DNA of 59,316 nucleotides. Source: Thamnocephalis sphaerospora. Lineage: Eukaryota > Zoopagomycota > Zoopagomycetes > Zoopagales > Sigmoideomycetaceae. The notes under the pieces are model-generated. The model did not search any database and was not told where the DNA came from. It saw nothing but the letters and a program-made list of their open reading frames with translations. The translations under genes were made by a program, and so were the position numbers. The stretch is taken from NCBI GenBank assembly GCA_003614735.1, contig KZ992446.1, forward strand, positions 1 through 59,316. The letters are read 5' to 3'. Of the stretch, positions 41,412 through 52,463 are shown piece by piece. Position 1 is the stretch's first letter; every line of letters begins with the position of its first letter.

Positions 41412-42972
41412 AGAATGTGATGATGCACCCGGGGAATGCGATGATGCAGTGCACGCATACCCATCGCAGGCTGTGCTGCCAGGTCGATGGAGTGGGTACA
41501 CCGGCGCTACGGTGGTGCCGCTGCCGCCACTGCCACTGCCGCTGCCGTTGCCTTTGCTGTTTGTGCATGCATAGTCGCTCGCTGCGCACTGCAGGACCTT
41601 GTGCCGACCAGCGTTGACGGCGGCCACGACCGCCGCCAGCGTTGAGCATGTGTGTCGGCCGAATACGCGTGGCTTTGGTAGCACACGCGTCGGTCGAGCG
41701 CAGGGCCAGACCAAACGACGACCGCGTAGCGTAACGTGTGCGCTGGCCATTTTGCCCGTCACTGGCCACGCTGGCCAAACACCGTGCGCAAACGACGAGG
41801 CCAAAGCGAGCCATGCGGTGACTGCGCTTGCGACGTGTTTTAGCCGTGAGAGGCGGCGGCTGAACCACGACGCTACTGTGTGCGGCACTCTGTTACAGCT
41901 GCACGTCCTCAGTGACCGCGTGTCTGTCCCAGTAGACAGGAAGGAACGCTTGATCATCACCATCGTTGCAGCGCCGCTCCAATGGGCATTGGCATGGCAG
42001 CAGGATGCGCCGGTGCGTTTCTCCTTGCCGTGCACCTCTTACGGCGGGTTTCGCGTGCCGAGCGCACACGCTGTCGGGTTGCCTTGCTCGGCCGTGTCCT
42101 TCTGCGACCGGCTTTCCTTTTTGGCGCTTGATCATCTGTGGGTGTGCGTGGGTGGGTGTGTACCCCTTGCGCGCACTTCTGCCTTGGTCGGTGGCGCGAC
42201 TGCATCGGCTGACGGCTGGCCTACCAGGCGCATGTACACGCGAGCGCATGCGTCGACCATGCCACGCTACGTCCTCCTTGGCCATACCACTGCGCGCAGC
42301 CGCCTAGCCGGAAGCGCTGGCGCCATCATCATCGGCAGTGGCGTTGCATCGGCTGACCCGTTGCGCCGCTCGTTGGTGCCATGGCGGTGCTGCTGCTGGG
42401 CGACACAGTAGCAGCTGCCACCGTGGTGCCCTCCCCATGACCGATGGTCCCTCTTTTCATCGCCCCTTTTTTCCTTGAAACTCACTCCCACGCGCTCGGT
42501 GTGCCCCCTTCTGCCGCCTACTTCACAACCACCTTTTCTATCGCTCGGCCCCAAGCGGCTCCTTTGCGCTTCATTCTCGTTTCTCGCTCCACGCTCTCAT
42601 ATATGCCGCTCTCCGCCGCGCGAACGCGTTCATCCCACCACACACCCTCTACCCGTCCCAGACGCCTGCTTCTTCCTCTGGGCTCACTACTACGTGCCCG
42701 CGACGTTGCACGCTCTCTGCCGCCATTGTCCTGCGTGGCCACCATTGCTCTGCACGAGTGGTCATAGTGGGTCGTCTATCCAAACACCACTACCACCACC
42801 CGTTCCGCTCCGCTCCATCCGTTCGTTCGTTCGTATCCGCCCGACCGCCGTGTTCGCGCCGGCATATCCCTTGTGCGCTTGTGCGGTACCATTGCTACCT
42901 GCACCACCTGCTCTACCCGAGCCTTAACTTGCCTCATCCATACGCTTACTCGTGAGCCACCGGCTACACCAA

Positions 42973-42996
42973 ACACACACACACACACACACACAC
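42973..42996 (+). repeat. (AC)n microsatellite
   Basis: Twelve AC units in the pyrimidine-rich leader region of the Edc1-like gene. Confidence 0.9.
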
Positions 42997-43250
42997 TTGG
43001 TTGCTTAGCTAGTCGCCGCAGCCATCACCACCACCCTACCACCACCAATCTTTCCCCCTCGTGTTGTCCGCTTGTCGTCTGTTTGCACTCGTACGGTCAC
43101 AGCTACGCTCTATATTTCACTCGCTTTGCCACGCTACGCCTGCACGCTCACGCTTACGTACACACACGCTTTTCTGCCGTTTTTTCGTTTGCGCTTTCTT
43201 TTTGAGTGTAACAACAGGTGCACCTGACCTCGTCGCTGTCGTCCTGCACC

Positions 43251-43270
43251 CTCCTCCTCCTCCTCCTCCT
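43251..43270 (+). repeat. (CTC)n microsatellite
   Basis: Twenty bases of CTC repeats within the C+T-rich leader. Confidence 0.85.
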
Positions 43271-44228
43271 TTTACGAGTCGACCTGCTTGTCTCGTTCCC
43301 TTTCGTTCGGCGTATACGCTCTCTGCTTCCGGCCTGGTCCGTGGCATCTTCCACTCACTGCCGCTAGCATTTCCGTTGCCGCCGTATCTCTTTTTGCTGT
43401 GTACATAATAGTTGTAATCGTAGCATCTGGCGTATTCTCACCTCGCCACCCTTACAGCTATCTCTTTTGCACGCAGCATCCTCCTGTTTTGCCCCTGCAA
43501 CGTGCGCATACACGCAGTCGCCAGTCTTTCGCACCGCTTCTGCCTCGCCGCGCTGCATCGTGCATCCTCGTCTCTCTCTCTTGCCGTTTGAGCTCGTCGC
43601 CTCTTGGTTGCTCTCTCTCTCTTATCCACTACCGTCTCAACCAGCCGGTTGCACATCATCACGTTTGCTGACGAGTCTTGCTTCGTACACCTACACGCCA
43701 CCGGTATCCGCTCTACGCCGACACCCACCAGCGTGGTACGCCGTACGTATTTTCACGTGTCTGCGTCTAATGTCACTGCCACACATCCGTCTCACACTGT
43801 GTCACACATAGTAGTACACCCGTAGCCTCTCTTGACGTGCCTCTACTTGCCTACCAGCAGCAGCACGTTTGACTGATCCGCACTCGCACCATCCTCACTC
43901 TTACGGCAGGCCGCCTTCACCACCACGATCATCTCGTGTGCTGCTACGACGCCCGTCAACGCATCTGCCGCCGTCGTACGCTTGCATCCTCTCTCGGCAC
44001 CTGTCGCCCTGACCTGCAGCTCGTATATCTTTTTCACCGAGCTGCTGACCGTCACTCGTTCGTCTGCCTCTGTCGTTGGCAACGTCACACCTCACGCACC
44101 GTTTTTCCATTTTACGGTGCGTAATTCTCGCTATCTCACCCTCTGACGGCCACCCACTTTACTGGTCATCCCTTTGTCGCTCTTTGTACACTACGGTTCG
44201 ACACACACACACACCACGCATCATCACC

Positions 44229-45734
44229 ATGACGCGTCCTCAGGCAAACCTTACCACCAAGACGACCGCGGCAAAGTCGGCCGGTCGCAAGAATCATGGC
44301 AGCAAATCGGACACGGAGCTGACGTCCAAGAAGACGCTGTCAACCTCGGCTCCTTCGGACCTTGGCAGCAAGGATGGCCGCTCTGTAAAAAGCACCAAGG
44401 ATGGCGTCAAGCGTAGTCGTGCTCGTCAGGAGAAGCGCACGACGACGGCGCCGGCTTCGGAAACGGCGGCTTTGACCGAGCCCAAGACCAAGGCACGGTC
44501 CAAGCAGCCGTCGCCGTCGCAGGCCTCGCCAGCTGTTGCACCGCGTCCCGCGGGTCATGCCAACCATGCACAGCGCAAGGGCCGGCGTCAACCGCAGCCG
44601 CAGCAGTCGACGACCGTGACCGCGCCATCCAAGGTCAACAAGATGGTCAGCCCGTCGCCAAGGTTGGTATATGCATGGGCTGCGTAGTGGTCGACGTGGG
44701 TGATGGTGGTGTGGTAGTCGACGGCCTGGTACACACTTGTCATGGCTGGCATTCGGCCACGCGTGTGTTGGCAGTGCTACTGCCGTGCATGCAGACGAGT
44801 ATGGTGCATCCACCGTGATGTGGTTGTACGGGTGCCAGGCCATCATCAGGTTATGGCGCGGCTTGGGCGGGGTGCCACCCATGATTTCGATTTTGCGTGT
44901 GTGCTGACCCTGGTGCCACACAGTCGTCACGATTCTCCCGCTCATCACCATGCTAGCAATGGCAACGCTCCGTCGCCGCAGAAGCGCCGCGGCAGTCCCA
45001 ATCCCACGGCCCCTGCTTCGCCGCCCAGCCGCCCCACGCGCGACCATGCCTATGCTGGCCCGACCTTCAGCAATTCGCCCGCTGCCTCGCGTCTGCCCAT
45101 GCCCGACTTTTTGCTGGGCTCGGCAGACACACCGAGTGCCGTGCCGTCGCTGTCGCCGTCGTCTTCGACCACGTCGCTGCACCAGTACAGCAGCATGCCG
45201 CCATCGCCGACCCGTGCATCGCCTGGCATCGACCTGGGTATCTGTGCTCGGGAGTCGTCCGAGACGCCGCAGGACGATGAGGCGGCACTGCGCACACGTT
45301 CACGTGAGCTGCTGGGTCTCCTGCGTGGTGCCGCAGGTGCGAGCGCCGACGAACCGGTCATGCCCACCGCCGCCTATCCAGTTCCGTATCCGACCGGCTA
45401 TGCATCGCAGCCGGCGGCGCTCCCTATGGCGCACGATCCGTTCCTTGTGGAGCGTTGCGCACCACCGGCGTTTGGCTTCTATGACGCACTGGGTCACCCC
45501 GAGCAGACGGGCATCAGCTGGCACAGCGGTGCACCGGCCCCTGCCATGATCCAGAGCCACTATCAGCATGCGCCGCAGCCGCATCCGTATATGCATCACC
45601 AGCCGCAGCCGCAGGCGATGATGCCGCCGCCACCGCAGCCGGCACTACCATCGCACGCATCGAGCAAGTCGCTCATCAACGACATGTACAGTAGCAGCCT
45701 GCGCGCCCTGCTCCGGTTGGACGTGCAGGCCTAA
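44229..45734 (+). CDS. Edc1/PNRC-type mRNA decapping activator candidate
   Basis: Two exons, 44229-44662 and 44924-45734, give 414 residues. The 261-nt intron is long for this window. Exon 1 is basic and Lys/Ser/Thr-rich. Exon 2 contains HAYAGPTFSNSPAASRLPMP followed by DFL. This matches the PNRC/Edc1 motif: an aromatic-AG box, a Ser-Pro, then a Leu-Pro-x-Pro-x-Phe segment. In yeast Edc1/Edc2 and human PNRC2 that short segment binds Dcp1 and activates the Dcp1-Dcp2 decapping enzyme. The C-terminus is Pro/Gln/His-rich and ends in a helix (SKSLINDMYSSSLRALLRLD). The rest is disordered, as usual in the family. The motif is the only firm evidence. The 1.8-kb pyrimidine-rich leader suggests heavy transcriptional or translational control. 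Confidence 0.75.
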
Positions 45735-46508
45735 GTGTTGTTGAGCGCATCACTACCGCTCTTTCTTTGTTACGCCGTCTGCATCTTTGCCTCGCTATAT
45801 TTGCGCCTACGTCGCTTGGTCGACACAGCAATCCTTTCTAGATTTTGCTCGCCGGCTGGGCCGCCGAGAGCGACGACGACGATGACGACGGCGATGATGC
45901 CGCTTGATTTTTCCTAGTCTGCACATGCGTGTGTGTGTGCGGCACACTTCACGCACTGCCTCCTGCTGACCAGCGATCCGTCTAATCCCGCTGGTATCTT
46001 GCATTTTGCGTAATGCCCCCTCGATCCTGTCGCTCAGCGACGATCTGCGCCCAGCGCGAGTGCTTGTCCCTCGCTTTGGTGTGCGTACGTCTCTGGGCCG
46101 ACACCCCGTTCCTCTCTCGCGCGCGCGTGATCTCCACGACGCCCTGGAAGCAGCAGCCGCACAAAGCCTACTGCGGCTGCCTACCGCCACCCTCACTATC
46201 CTTACCTCCTGAATCATCACCATCACCTTACCGCCGTCTGTTCCCCTTCCACCCTCGCGTTTGTTCCCTTACGATGACGACAGCTGCAATCCATCCTATC
46301 GCCCAACCAACCTGCCTTCTCCTGTTCGCAAGCCCTTTGCGTTGCTGTCAACCTGCTCGCCGCCACGGTTACGAAATAGAACGTGGACATGATCCTTCCT
46401 CAAATTTTAGTGTCAACGTGATGTGTGGGTGTGGGTGTATTTAACTGGTTGTAAATGGGTGGACGCGGATGCCCACTGGCGTTAGGTTGTCCCAGCACAC
46501 TTGTAGCC
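45735..46508. other. intergenic region, nothing specific seen
   Basis: 774 bases of moderately pyrimidine-rich DNA between the Edc1-like stop and the phosphoesterase start. No domain-bearing frame, RNA gene or repeat beyond short GT and GC runs. Confidence 0.45.
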
Positions 46509-47849
46509 ATGACCGCCGCCATTCCCTCTGCCACCACGACGGCCGCTGCGGACCAGCTTCGCTTGTTGCTCGTCTCTGACATACACTGTAATCTGGCTCA
46601 TGTCGAAGCGCTCGTGCACCGGTTTTCAGACAGCAGCAACAGGTAAATGGGGCAAGCAGTGGCGTCCGCCAGGTCCGTCTAAGCTCGTATGGGCGGTCTT
46701 TCAGAGTGCACGCTGTACTGCTTAGCGGCGATATTGCCAATGTCCTCCATCCGGATCAGCGCAAGGATCGAGACCCAAGCGCTATATCGGCAGCGGAATG
46801 GGCACAGGCGTTGCCGGCGGCGGAAGCAAGCATACAAGACGAAAATACTCGGCAAGCGCTAGCGATTGTCAATACACTGGCACAGCTAGCACCAGTCTAC
46901 TACATTCCTGGTACTGCAAAGCTGCACTGCTGACGTGTGTGTGTTGCTAGCACTCACCGCAGCACGGCATGGCGCGGTAGGCAATCATGACCCGACGCAG
47001 TTCTTTAAAGTGCCGACAGAAACGCGGGATGAGTCGGCGGCAAAGCAGCACACCGCCAATTTGCATCGGCGCACTGCTCTTTTGGGTATGCAGCAGTCAG
47101 GTAATGACCTGTGCTGCCATCGCTTATGTCTGTATCAGCCCCAGGATTAGCCATTGCTGGCCTAGGTGGCGCGGTACCTGGCGTGCTGTATGCGGCGCCT
47201 GATCAGATCGTATGGGATGGCAAGTACACTGATGCATGCCTATCGTTGACACACTAGCACTGCTAACGTATTGGCACTAGGTTATCCATATGCCAACGAT
47301 GCTGCATTTTCCGAGCACGTTAAAGAGCTGGAGAGCAAGTGTATTGAGTTTACACGCACTTTGAACGAGTCGGCTGCTCCGGTGCAGTGGATCTGGCTAA
47401 CCCACTGCGGCCCAAGCGACCTCAGCACTACGGATGAAAATGGGGTGCCATATGATCCGGCGCCTAATAGGATCATGACAGGCAGGTAGGACTACATACT
47501 TGAGCGGTACAAGCATTGTGGCCAACCGACTGAGCAAACAACCAGTCTTGCCTTGCATACGCGCCTTGCAGAATGGCAGAGAAAGGGTGGTGCATTGGAC
47601 GTGCTGCTGAACATTCATGGTCATGCACACAGTGCCTGGGGTTATACGCGCTTTGGTCAGACGCACGGTACGCTATCTGTTGCGTGCATCCTATGCTACG
47701 TTGCTCATATAATGCGCTTGCCTGGCCAATTCATGCCGGTAGTGTGTAATCCAGGCTCACTTACCGAGTCGCACTATGGCGTGCTAAAGCTGGTCCGGAC
47801 CAATGCAGGTCGCTGGCAGTTTGGAAGCATCGAGTTGGCCACCCTATAA
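46509..47849 (+). CDS. calcineurin-like metallophosphoesterase
   Basis: Multi-exon gene with the full set of metal-binding motifs of the superfamily in order: SDIHCN (about 46575), LLSGDIANV (about 46715), GNHDP (about 46980), LTHCGPSD (about 47395) and IHGHAHSAWG (about 47610). Between them lie LRQ-type helices and GLGGAVPGVLYAAPD. It ends CNPGSLTESHYGVLKLV and a short beta-strand tail. A binuclear metal site and phosphoester hydrolysis are therefore likely; the substrate is unknown. There is no signal peptide or membrane helix, so it is probably cytosolic. The chosen start is the ATG at 46509 (MTAAIPSATT); the frame is open upstream to 46455. Introns are short, and one lies within the GNHD region, so the NHD residues start a new exon. 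Confidence 0.85.
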
Positions 47850-47920
47850 ATCAAGCTGGACAGAGTACAGCCAGTAGAACTATTGCTAGTTTGAAGAGTA
47901 GCAAGCGTCATGATGGGAAG

Positions 47921-49735
47921 CGGCACAATGATGGCCCGTCTTTATGTCGGCTTACATTGCATACATTAAAGCGATTCACGAGTCCATGTAGTGTCCATGT
48001 GTGTGTACGTGTCAAGTATACGAGATGCACTTGGCTAGGCTGCACCAAAGCTGATGACTTCAATGCTTTCTGAATCATCAAGTACGCGAACTAAGCATGT
48101 GGTAAGCAGAGTGAATTTTCTCTTGCTCAGCGATGATATAATGAAACCTGGAAGCGTACTTCCGGTGGCAGTATCAAGCATTACCGTTAGCGATTGTCCA
48201 TGGACCTCCTCCGTTGCAAAGCAGATGTCTCCCAGTATCGGCCAGCACCTGTCTCCGACCGGTCGCTGATGCTTGTGGTGTACTGTACCGTCTCTGTTAT
48301 AGGACACAAGGTGCCCGCCCAGATAATTGACAAAGCCATGTCGTGTCCGTGCAACGGCAAGAGTGTCCATTGGTAGTAACTTATATTGGGTGGTAAGTGG
48401 TGTATCCGGTTGATGGGCTATTGTGGGCAGCATGCGATGCAATATGAGATTCCGGAATGGTGCGGTGGTGGTGATAGCGCTCAGCAACATGTAGTCAGTG
48501 CAGCCCGTATCGCTGTTACCGCCTTCGTGGAGCAAGGAGAACTTGATGAATTGGCAATCGATGGGCACTGGCGTGGTAATGTTTGCAGTATGCACCAGCT
48601 GCGCAGGCTGATCTACAGCAAAACGGTAGAGGTACCAGCTGAACATGCTAGCTGGCTCGTCTTGCATCATTACGCCATACACCATGGCCGTGTGCTCGTC
48701 CGTACGTACAAAGCAACACTTGCACAGAACACGCGGGGCAGTAATGCTAGGACACATTATGCCGCGCTCCAAATCAAGCACCATCATCTCCAAGAACTCA
48801 TCGCCATTGACTAGCTTCATCGGCCGCCAAATCAATGCCCAGTGATCACGAATTCCAGCCAGCCGAACTGAACGATTCAATTGAATGCTATGCTTCAAGG
48901 AAGGCTTGACTGAATCCCAGACTTTCAGCACCGATGCGCCCGTAGGGAATCCAGTGTCTGCGGCGTGTGCGGAATGACCCTGCGTCACAATGAACCGATG
49001 GTTCATTTTGTACTCATAAAAATTCATGTTGATGAGCTCCGGCCGGTCGTTTGATCCAACCAGTCGTATAGGTATATGCATATCAGTGACATTTAACGAG
49101 TCGGATGAAGCGATGCGCTCGCCGTCTTGCTGATCCTCGCGCACAAGGTCACCATCAATAGCGTACATCCTCTTAGCTGACGGTTCTCCAGGCTTTGTAC
49201 CAGTGATGTAGACACCAGTTGGTGTGCAGCACTCAATATTCCATTTGGTCGTATCGAAAGCGTTTTCCGACGGGCGAAAGGTGCGGCGCACGCACTTCCC
49301 CTGGCGCAAGTTGCGCTCGGTAAGTACTCGTCGTCGAAATGCGTCCGGCCAGGGAATGCTTGTCCAGAAATCACTGGTTTGTCCAGTTGCAGCCTGCTCC
49401 TGAGGCTTTTGTTGACTGCCAGTGCGCAAACACCAGTGGAGAAAGCTCATTTCATGCTCCACAGTATGCGGAGCAAAGGCGTACATATAGTAGCAGCGCC
49501 ATAGTGCGACGTCGCGCCAGATTGCAGCATGGAGTGTGCGGCAGGTTGCTGCCAGGCGTGCCGAGGTGTGAGGACCGACATAGCCAAGTAGGCGATGTCT
49601 ATCGCCCGTCGGAAGTATCTTCAATACGTGTACACACATCTTGCGTCAGCGGTCATGTTGCTGAAAGAGATGCTTGAACGGGCCATCGCAAAGGCCACTA
49701 CATGCTACCAATCATATAACAGTCTGCAAACATGC
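47921..49735. repeat. F-box duplication unit, copy A
   Basis: Similar along its whole length to 52464-54250: F-box gene, about 110 bases of its 3' flank and about 95 bases of its 5' flank. Flank similarity is visible in the shared stretch GGCTAGGCTGCACCAAAGCT near the stops and in TGCTACCAATCATATA upstream of the starts. Confidence 0.8.
48035..49639 (-). CDS. F-box-like protein, tandem paralogue A
   Basis: Intronless, 534 residues. The N-terminus resembles an F-box: VLKILPTGDRHRLLGYVGPH and ARLAATCRTLHAAIWRDVAL. The remainder is a long region of short beta-strand-like segments that may fold as a propeller but shows no clear repeat. About 60% identical by eye to the protein at 52583-54175, including RRRVLTERNLRQG, IRLVGSND, YLYRFAVDQPAQLVH and EVISFGAA at the end. 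F-box proteins usually recruit targets to an SCF ubiquitin ligase through Skp1. The ancestral start, aligned with paralogue B, is the ATG at 49656, but here it runs out of frame after nine codons because of 2 extra bases, so translation must begin at the internal ATG at 49639. Confidence 0.75.
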   Translation of the reverse strand: MCVHVLKILPTGDRHRLLGYVGPHTSARLAATCRTLHAAIWRDVALWRCYYMYAFAPHTVEHEMSFLHWCLRTGSQQKPQEQAATGQTSDFWTSIPWPDAFRRRVLTERNLRQGKCVRRTFRPSENAFDTTKWNIECCTPTGVYITGTKPGEPSAKRMYAIDGDLVREDQQDGERIASSDSLNVTDMHIPIRLVGSNDRPELINMNFYEYKMNHRFIVTQGHSAHAADTGFPTGASVLKVWDSVKPSLKHSIQLNRSVRLAGIRDHWALIWRPMKLVNGDEFLEMMVLDLERGIMCPSITAPRVLCKCCFVRTDEHTAMVYGVMMQDEPASMFSWYLYRFAVDQPAQLVHTANITTPVPIDCQFIKFSLLHEGGNSDTGCTDYMLLSAITTTAPFRNLILHRMLPTIAHQPDTPLTTQYKLLPMDTLAVARTRHGFVNYLGGHLVSYNRDGTVHHKHQRPVGDRCWPILGDICFATEEVHGQSLTVMLDTATGSTLPGFIISSLSKRKFTLLTTCLVRVLDDSESIEVISFGAA

Positions 49736-50847
49736 ATATTCCATGCAGTGTCACTAAAACAGTGCCGCTGCAAGGCGGTGGACCGCATCATTGAAATATG
49801 AACCATGTTGCGCAATTAGCAACAAGCGCAAGCGCAAGCGCTACCAGCCCGTCCAAGAGACCGCGACCTTGTGCGTTGAAAGACGGATGTGGTAGACCGA
49901 CCTCCGCCGCCGCTCATTTGGGCTCACGTCAATGGGAAGTGCAAGAAGAAGGCACGCAGGCCATGCCGATTACTTGCACTACATTAGCGCGGCGTGTTTG
50001 TAACTCAACAGATGGTATGTGCCGAAGCGTGTTTCAGCAGCACGTGCCCTGGTATCGCACCAGTAGCCGTGATGTTATGAGTGGTAGACGGAAAATCCGG
50101 CGGATGTCGGCGGATCGATCGACACACATCCGGCACAAGGACATTGCTGCGGTACTTGCCCTTGGTAGACAAACAGGCCGAGTGGATCGTCTACTGCTCC
50201 ATAGGTACATATATCCGACTGTTTTATGTTTCTTTAATAGTATACCGTTGGCAGGATGTTTCATAGCGGAATGAACATCCGGTGGCTACCATGCAACACA
50301 AGGAGCCCCTTGCACATGTCACCATCATGGGTGTGTGCTAGCATGTGCAGCGAATATCAGCCTGGCCAAGCATACTCTTTGTTCGCCCATCCAGCATCTC
50401 CCAATTGCTCTATGCTTTTACCCTACGCATCTGTGGCTATTGCAAAGTTATTAGACTACCGGTTTTCCAGGTCTCCAGCGGCTACCGCGGCCCATACCTG
50501 AAAATGCGCTATATTCGACATATTCACTTTTCTGCAATGTGCGCTTGGCCTAAGAGCTGCAACAACCCACACAGCGTCGTACGATTGCGTGCGTGCGTGC
50601 GTGCGTGCGCACGGCTGGCTTGGGCAAACATGTTTGAGGCTATTTGCACCGCCATACCAACCACTCGTGCATTTAAATGGCGACAATGTTATTTCGCGCT
50701 GCATACTATCATCAACACATCATCTACAGCTCACGATCAACGTCTCCCTCATCTCTGCCACTACGCAACTGACCCTCCTGGTGAGGTCTTGCTAGTCGTC
50801 TTAGCCAGTCATTTCAGCAATTCTGCCACGCGCTTTCCACGCCCATC
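49640..50847. other. intergenic region between F-box A and the secreted protein
   Basis: About 1.2 kb. The first 95 bases are the duplicated 5' flank of the F-box gene. The rest has no supported gene; a 158-codon frame at 49798-50274 lacks any recognised domain. A GCGT repeat is at 50587-50609. The last 150 bases are a pyrimidine-rich leader of the secreted protein gene. Confidence 0.45.
50587..50609 (+). repeat. (GCGT)n tetranucleotide microsatellite
   Basis: About five and a half GCGT units, upstream of the secreted protein gene. Confidence 0.85.
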
Positions 50848-52155
50848 ATGCATCCGCTTTCCCTTCTCTCGCTCGTCTTTTTGCTGTACTCGGTGCTGGT
50901 CACGGCCGTTCCACAGCAGCAGTATCCGGTCAACTCCCCTCTGATACAGCCGGGCGTCAAAGCCCCTGTGTTGCAGCCCATCGTTCAAAAGCCTGTGGCG
51001 CAGCCCATTTTGCAGAAGCCTGCACAGTCGTCTCTCTCAAAGCTAACTCGTGCCGAAGACGGCTGCCCAAAGGGTGAAGCCAAAGTTTATGCGCGCTGCG
51101 TTGAACTGGTGCGCGGCGTAGAAGCCTCACTGCCTGCACCGATAGCGAAGCACGCCGTAAGTGTGATAAGTGCACGCAAACCAACAAAGAATGCTGCTTT
51201 GGCCACAAAGTATACGGCCGTGCCAGCGCAGAAGGCTGCCGTACCACAGCAGGCCGTCACGCCACAGCAAGCGGCTAGCCCTCTTGTGCGCCCCAGGGGC
51301 CCACTGCGCAGGCGTGCAGGCAACGCAGTTGCTCCGACTCAGCCCAGTAGTGCGGGTCTGCGGGAGTTTTTCCATTTCAAATGGCTGCACAAGGTCAAGG
51401 GTGCGCTGACGGTGACACGCGACCGTATTCTGGACTGGATTACGGAAGAGGAAGCCGACGAGGCCACCAAAACGCTGCAGTCCAGCCTGAGCGAGGAGCT
51501 AACAACGGGGATTCCGTCTCTGGCAAGTCGGCCGGCGTCGCCTTCCGCCATGGTAATGAGCCAGCTCACTGCAAAAGAGCAGGTCATGCTTTCCGCCATG
51601 GCTGCACAGAGCACCACAGATTATGCAAGCACCTTGATGACGCTACTGAACGGTCAAGTATTGAAATTGGTGCACAATGATATCAAGATTTTGTTCAAGC
51701 AGTTTGTCCGCGACATCCGTAATGGCGTCGGATTCGTGCCCATGATGAAGGATCTTGGCCAACATGCCGTCCGCCTGCTGCACCACACGGCAGCAGCACT
51801 TGTGGGCGCCACGCATGCACTGCTGCTCTTCTCGCTTCCGATCGCCATTTCTGCGGCAATCAGCAGCATAGTGGTTGCAATTTTTCCCCCACTTGCAGGA
51901 TTCTACAAGTTCACCGAGCCGTATGTTATCGCCAATCTTTATGTACTGGTCGACCGTACCATTTCTCCGACACTCCTCAAACTACGCGCGCGCCTCCAGG
52001 GCAGTAACACAGCACCTGATATTGCTCTCGTCATCAAGGAGACTGGAAATCCATCGGCCACTAGCACTACTGTTCCAGCCGGCGCTGCAGCTATGGTTGC
52101 GGACACTACTGATGCGGACAAGCTAGAGATTGAGCTGATGAGCTTCAAGCAATAA
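50848..52155 (+). CDS. secreted or membrane-attached protein of unknown function, Gln/Pro-rich N-terminus
   Basis: Intronless, 435 residues, not recognised. A signal peptide (MHPLSLLSLVFLLYSVLVTA) is followed by PQQQYP and an imperfect repeat based on QP[IV][VL]QKP (about residues 43-60), then a pair of cysteines (DGCPKGEAKVYARC). A basic Gln/Ala/Pro-rich stretch with RGPLRRRA could be a Kex2-type processing site. A helical domain begins near residue 170 (FHFKWLHKVKGALTVTRDRI). A hydrophobic segment of about 30 residues (ALLLFSLPIAISAAISSIVV, continuing through an FPP turn) near residue 322-352 could insert in membranes as a hairpin. The C-terminus is Thr/Ala-rich. It sits between the two F-box copies on the opposite strand. 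Possible roles include cell wall or surface protein; I assign none. Confidence 0.7.
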   Translation: MHPLSLLSLVFLLYSVLVTAVPQQQYPVNSPLIQPGVKAPVLQPIVQKPVAQPILQKPAQSSLSKLTRAEDGCPKGEAKVYARCVELVRGVEASLPAPIAKHAVSVISARKPTKNAALATKYTAVPAQKAAVPQQAVTPQQAASPLVRPRGPLRRRAGNAVAPTQPSSAGLREFFHFKWLHKVKGALTVTRDRILDWITEEEADEATKTLQSSLSEELTTGIPSLASRPASPSAMVMSQLTAKEQVMLSAMAAQSTTDYASTLMTLLNGQVLKLVHNDIKILFKQFVRDIRNGVGFVPMMKDLGQHAVRLLHHTAAALVGATHALLLFSLPIAISAAISSIVVAIFPPLAGFYKFTEPYVIANLYVLVDRTISPTLLKLRARLQGSNTAPDIALVIKETGNPSATSTTVPAGAAAMVADTTDADKLEIELMSFKQ

Positions 52156-52463
52156 ATGCAAGCTGATTATGCTGTGTGTTAGCACATATACCTTCTAAAC
52201 ACGTGATAGACGTGGTTTTACCTTTGCCAGCTTCCATGAGAGTAATCGCAGGATATGCAATTGTTTTTTTTCTCGCGCGCTGTGCCCCCCAGTCCAGCAG
52301 GTAGTTTGCAGGTGCAGATATTTCAGACAGCTGTTACGCTGTTACGCTGTCACTCTAGTGGGTCGTACAGCTCGATCAATCACACTGTACATATGCTATA
52401 TTGTTTGATACATGGTCTGAGCGAGCGAATAAAGCCGTAAACTAAATAATAACAGACACTCTA

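Larger units (their letters stand above)
39791..44228. other. 4.4-kb gene-poor region, microsatellites and pyrimidine-rich leader
   Basis: No convincing gene. It begins with the 3' flank of the unknown gene (AATAAA near 40592) and has an ATC run, a GT run, an AC run and a CTC run, listed separately. From about 42430 to 44228 the plus strand is dominated by C and T, a likely promoter and 5' leader of the Edc1-like gene. Frames of 270 codons (41599-42411, plus, begins at TTG) and 229 codons (41346-42035, minus) overlap each other on opposite strands and match no family I know. Confidence 0.5.
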
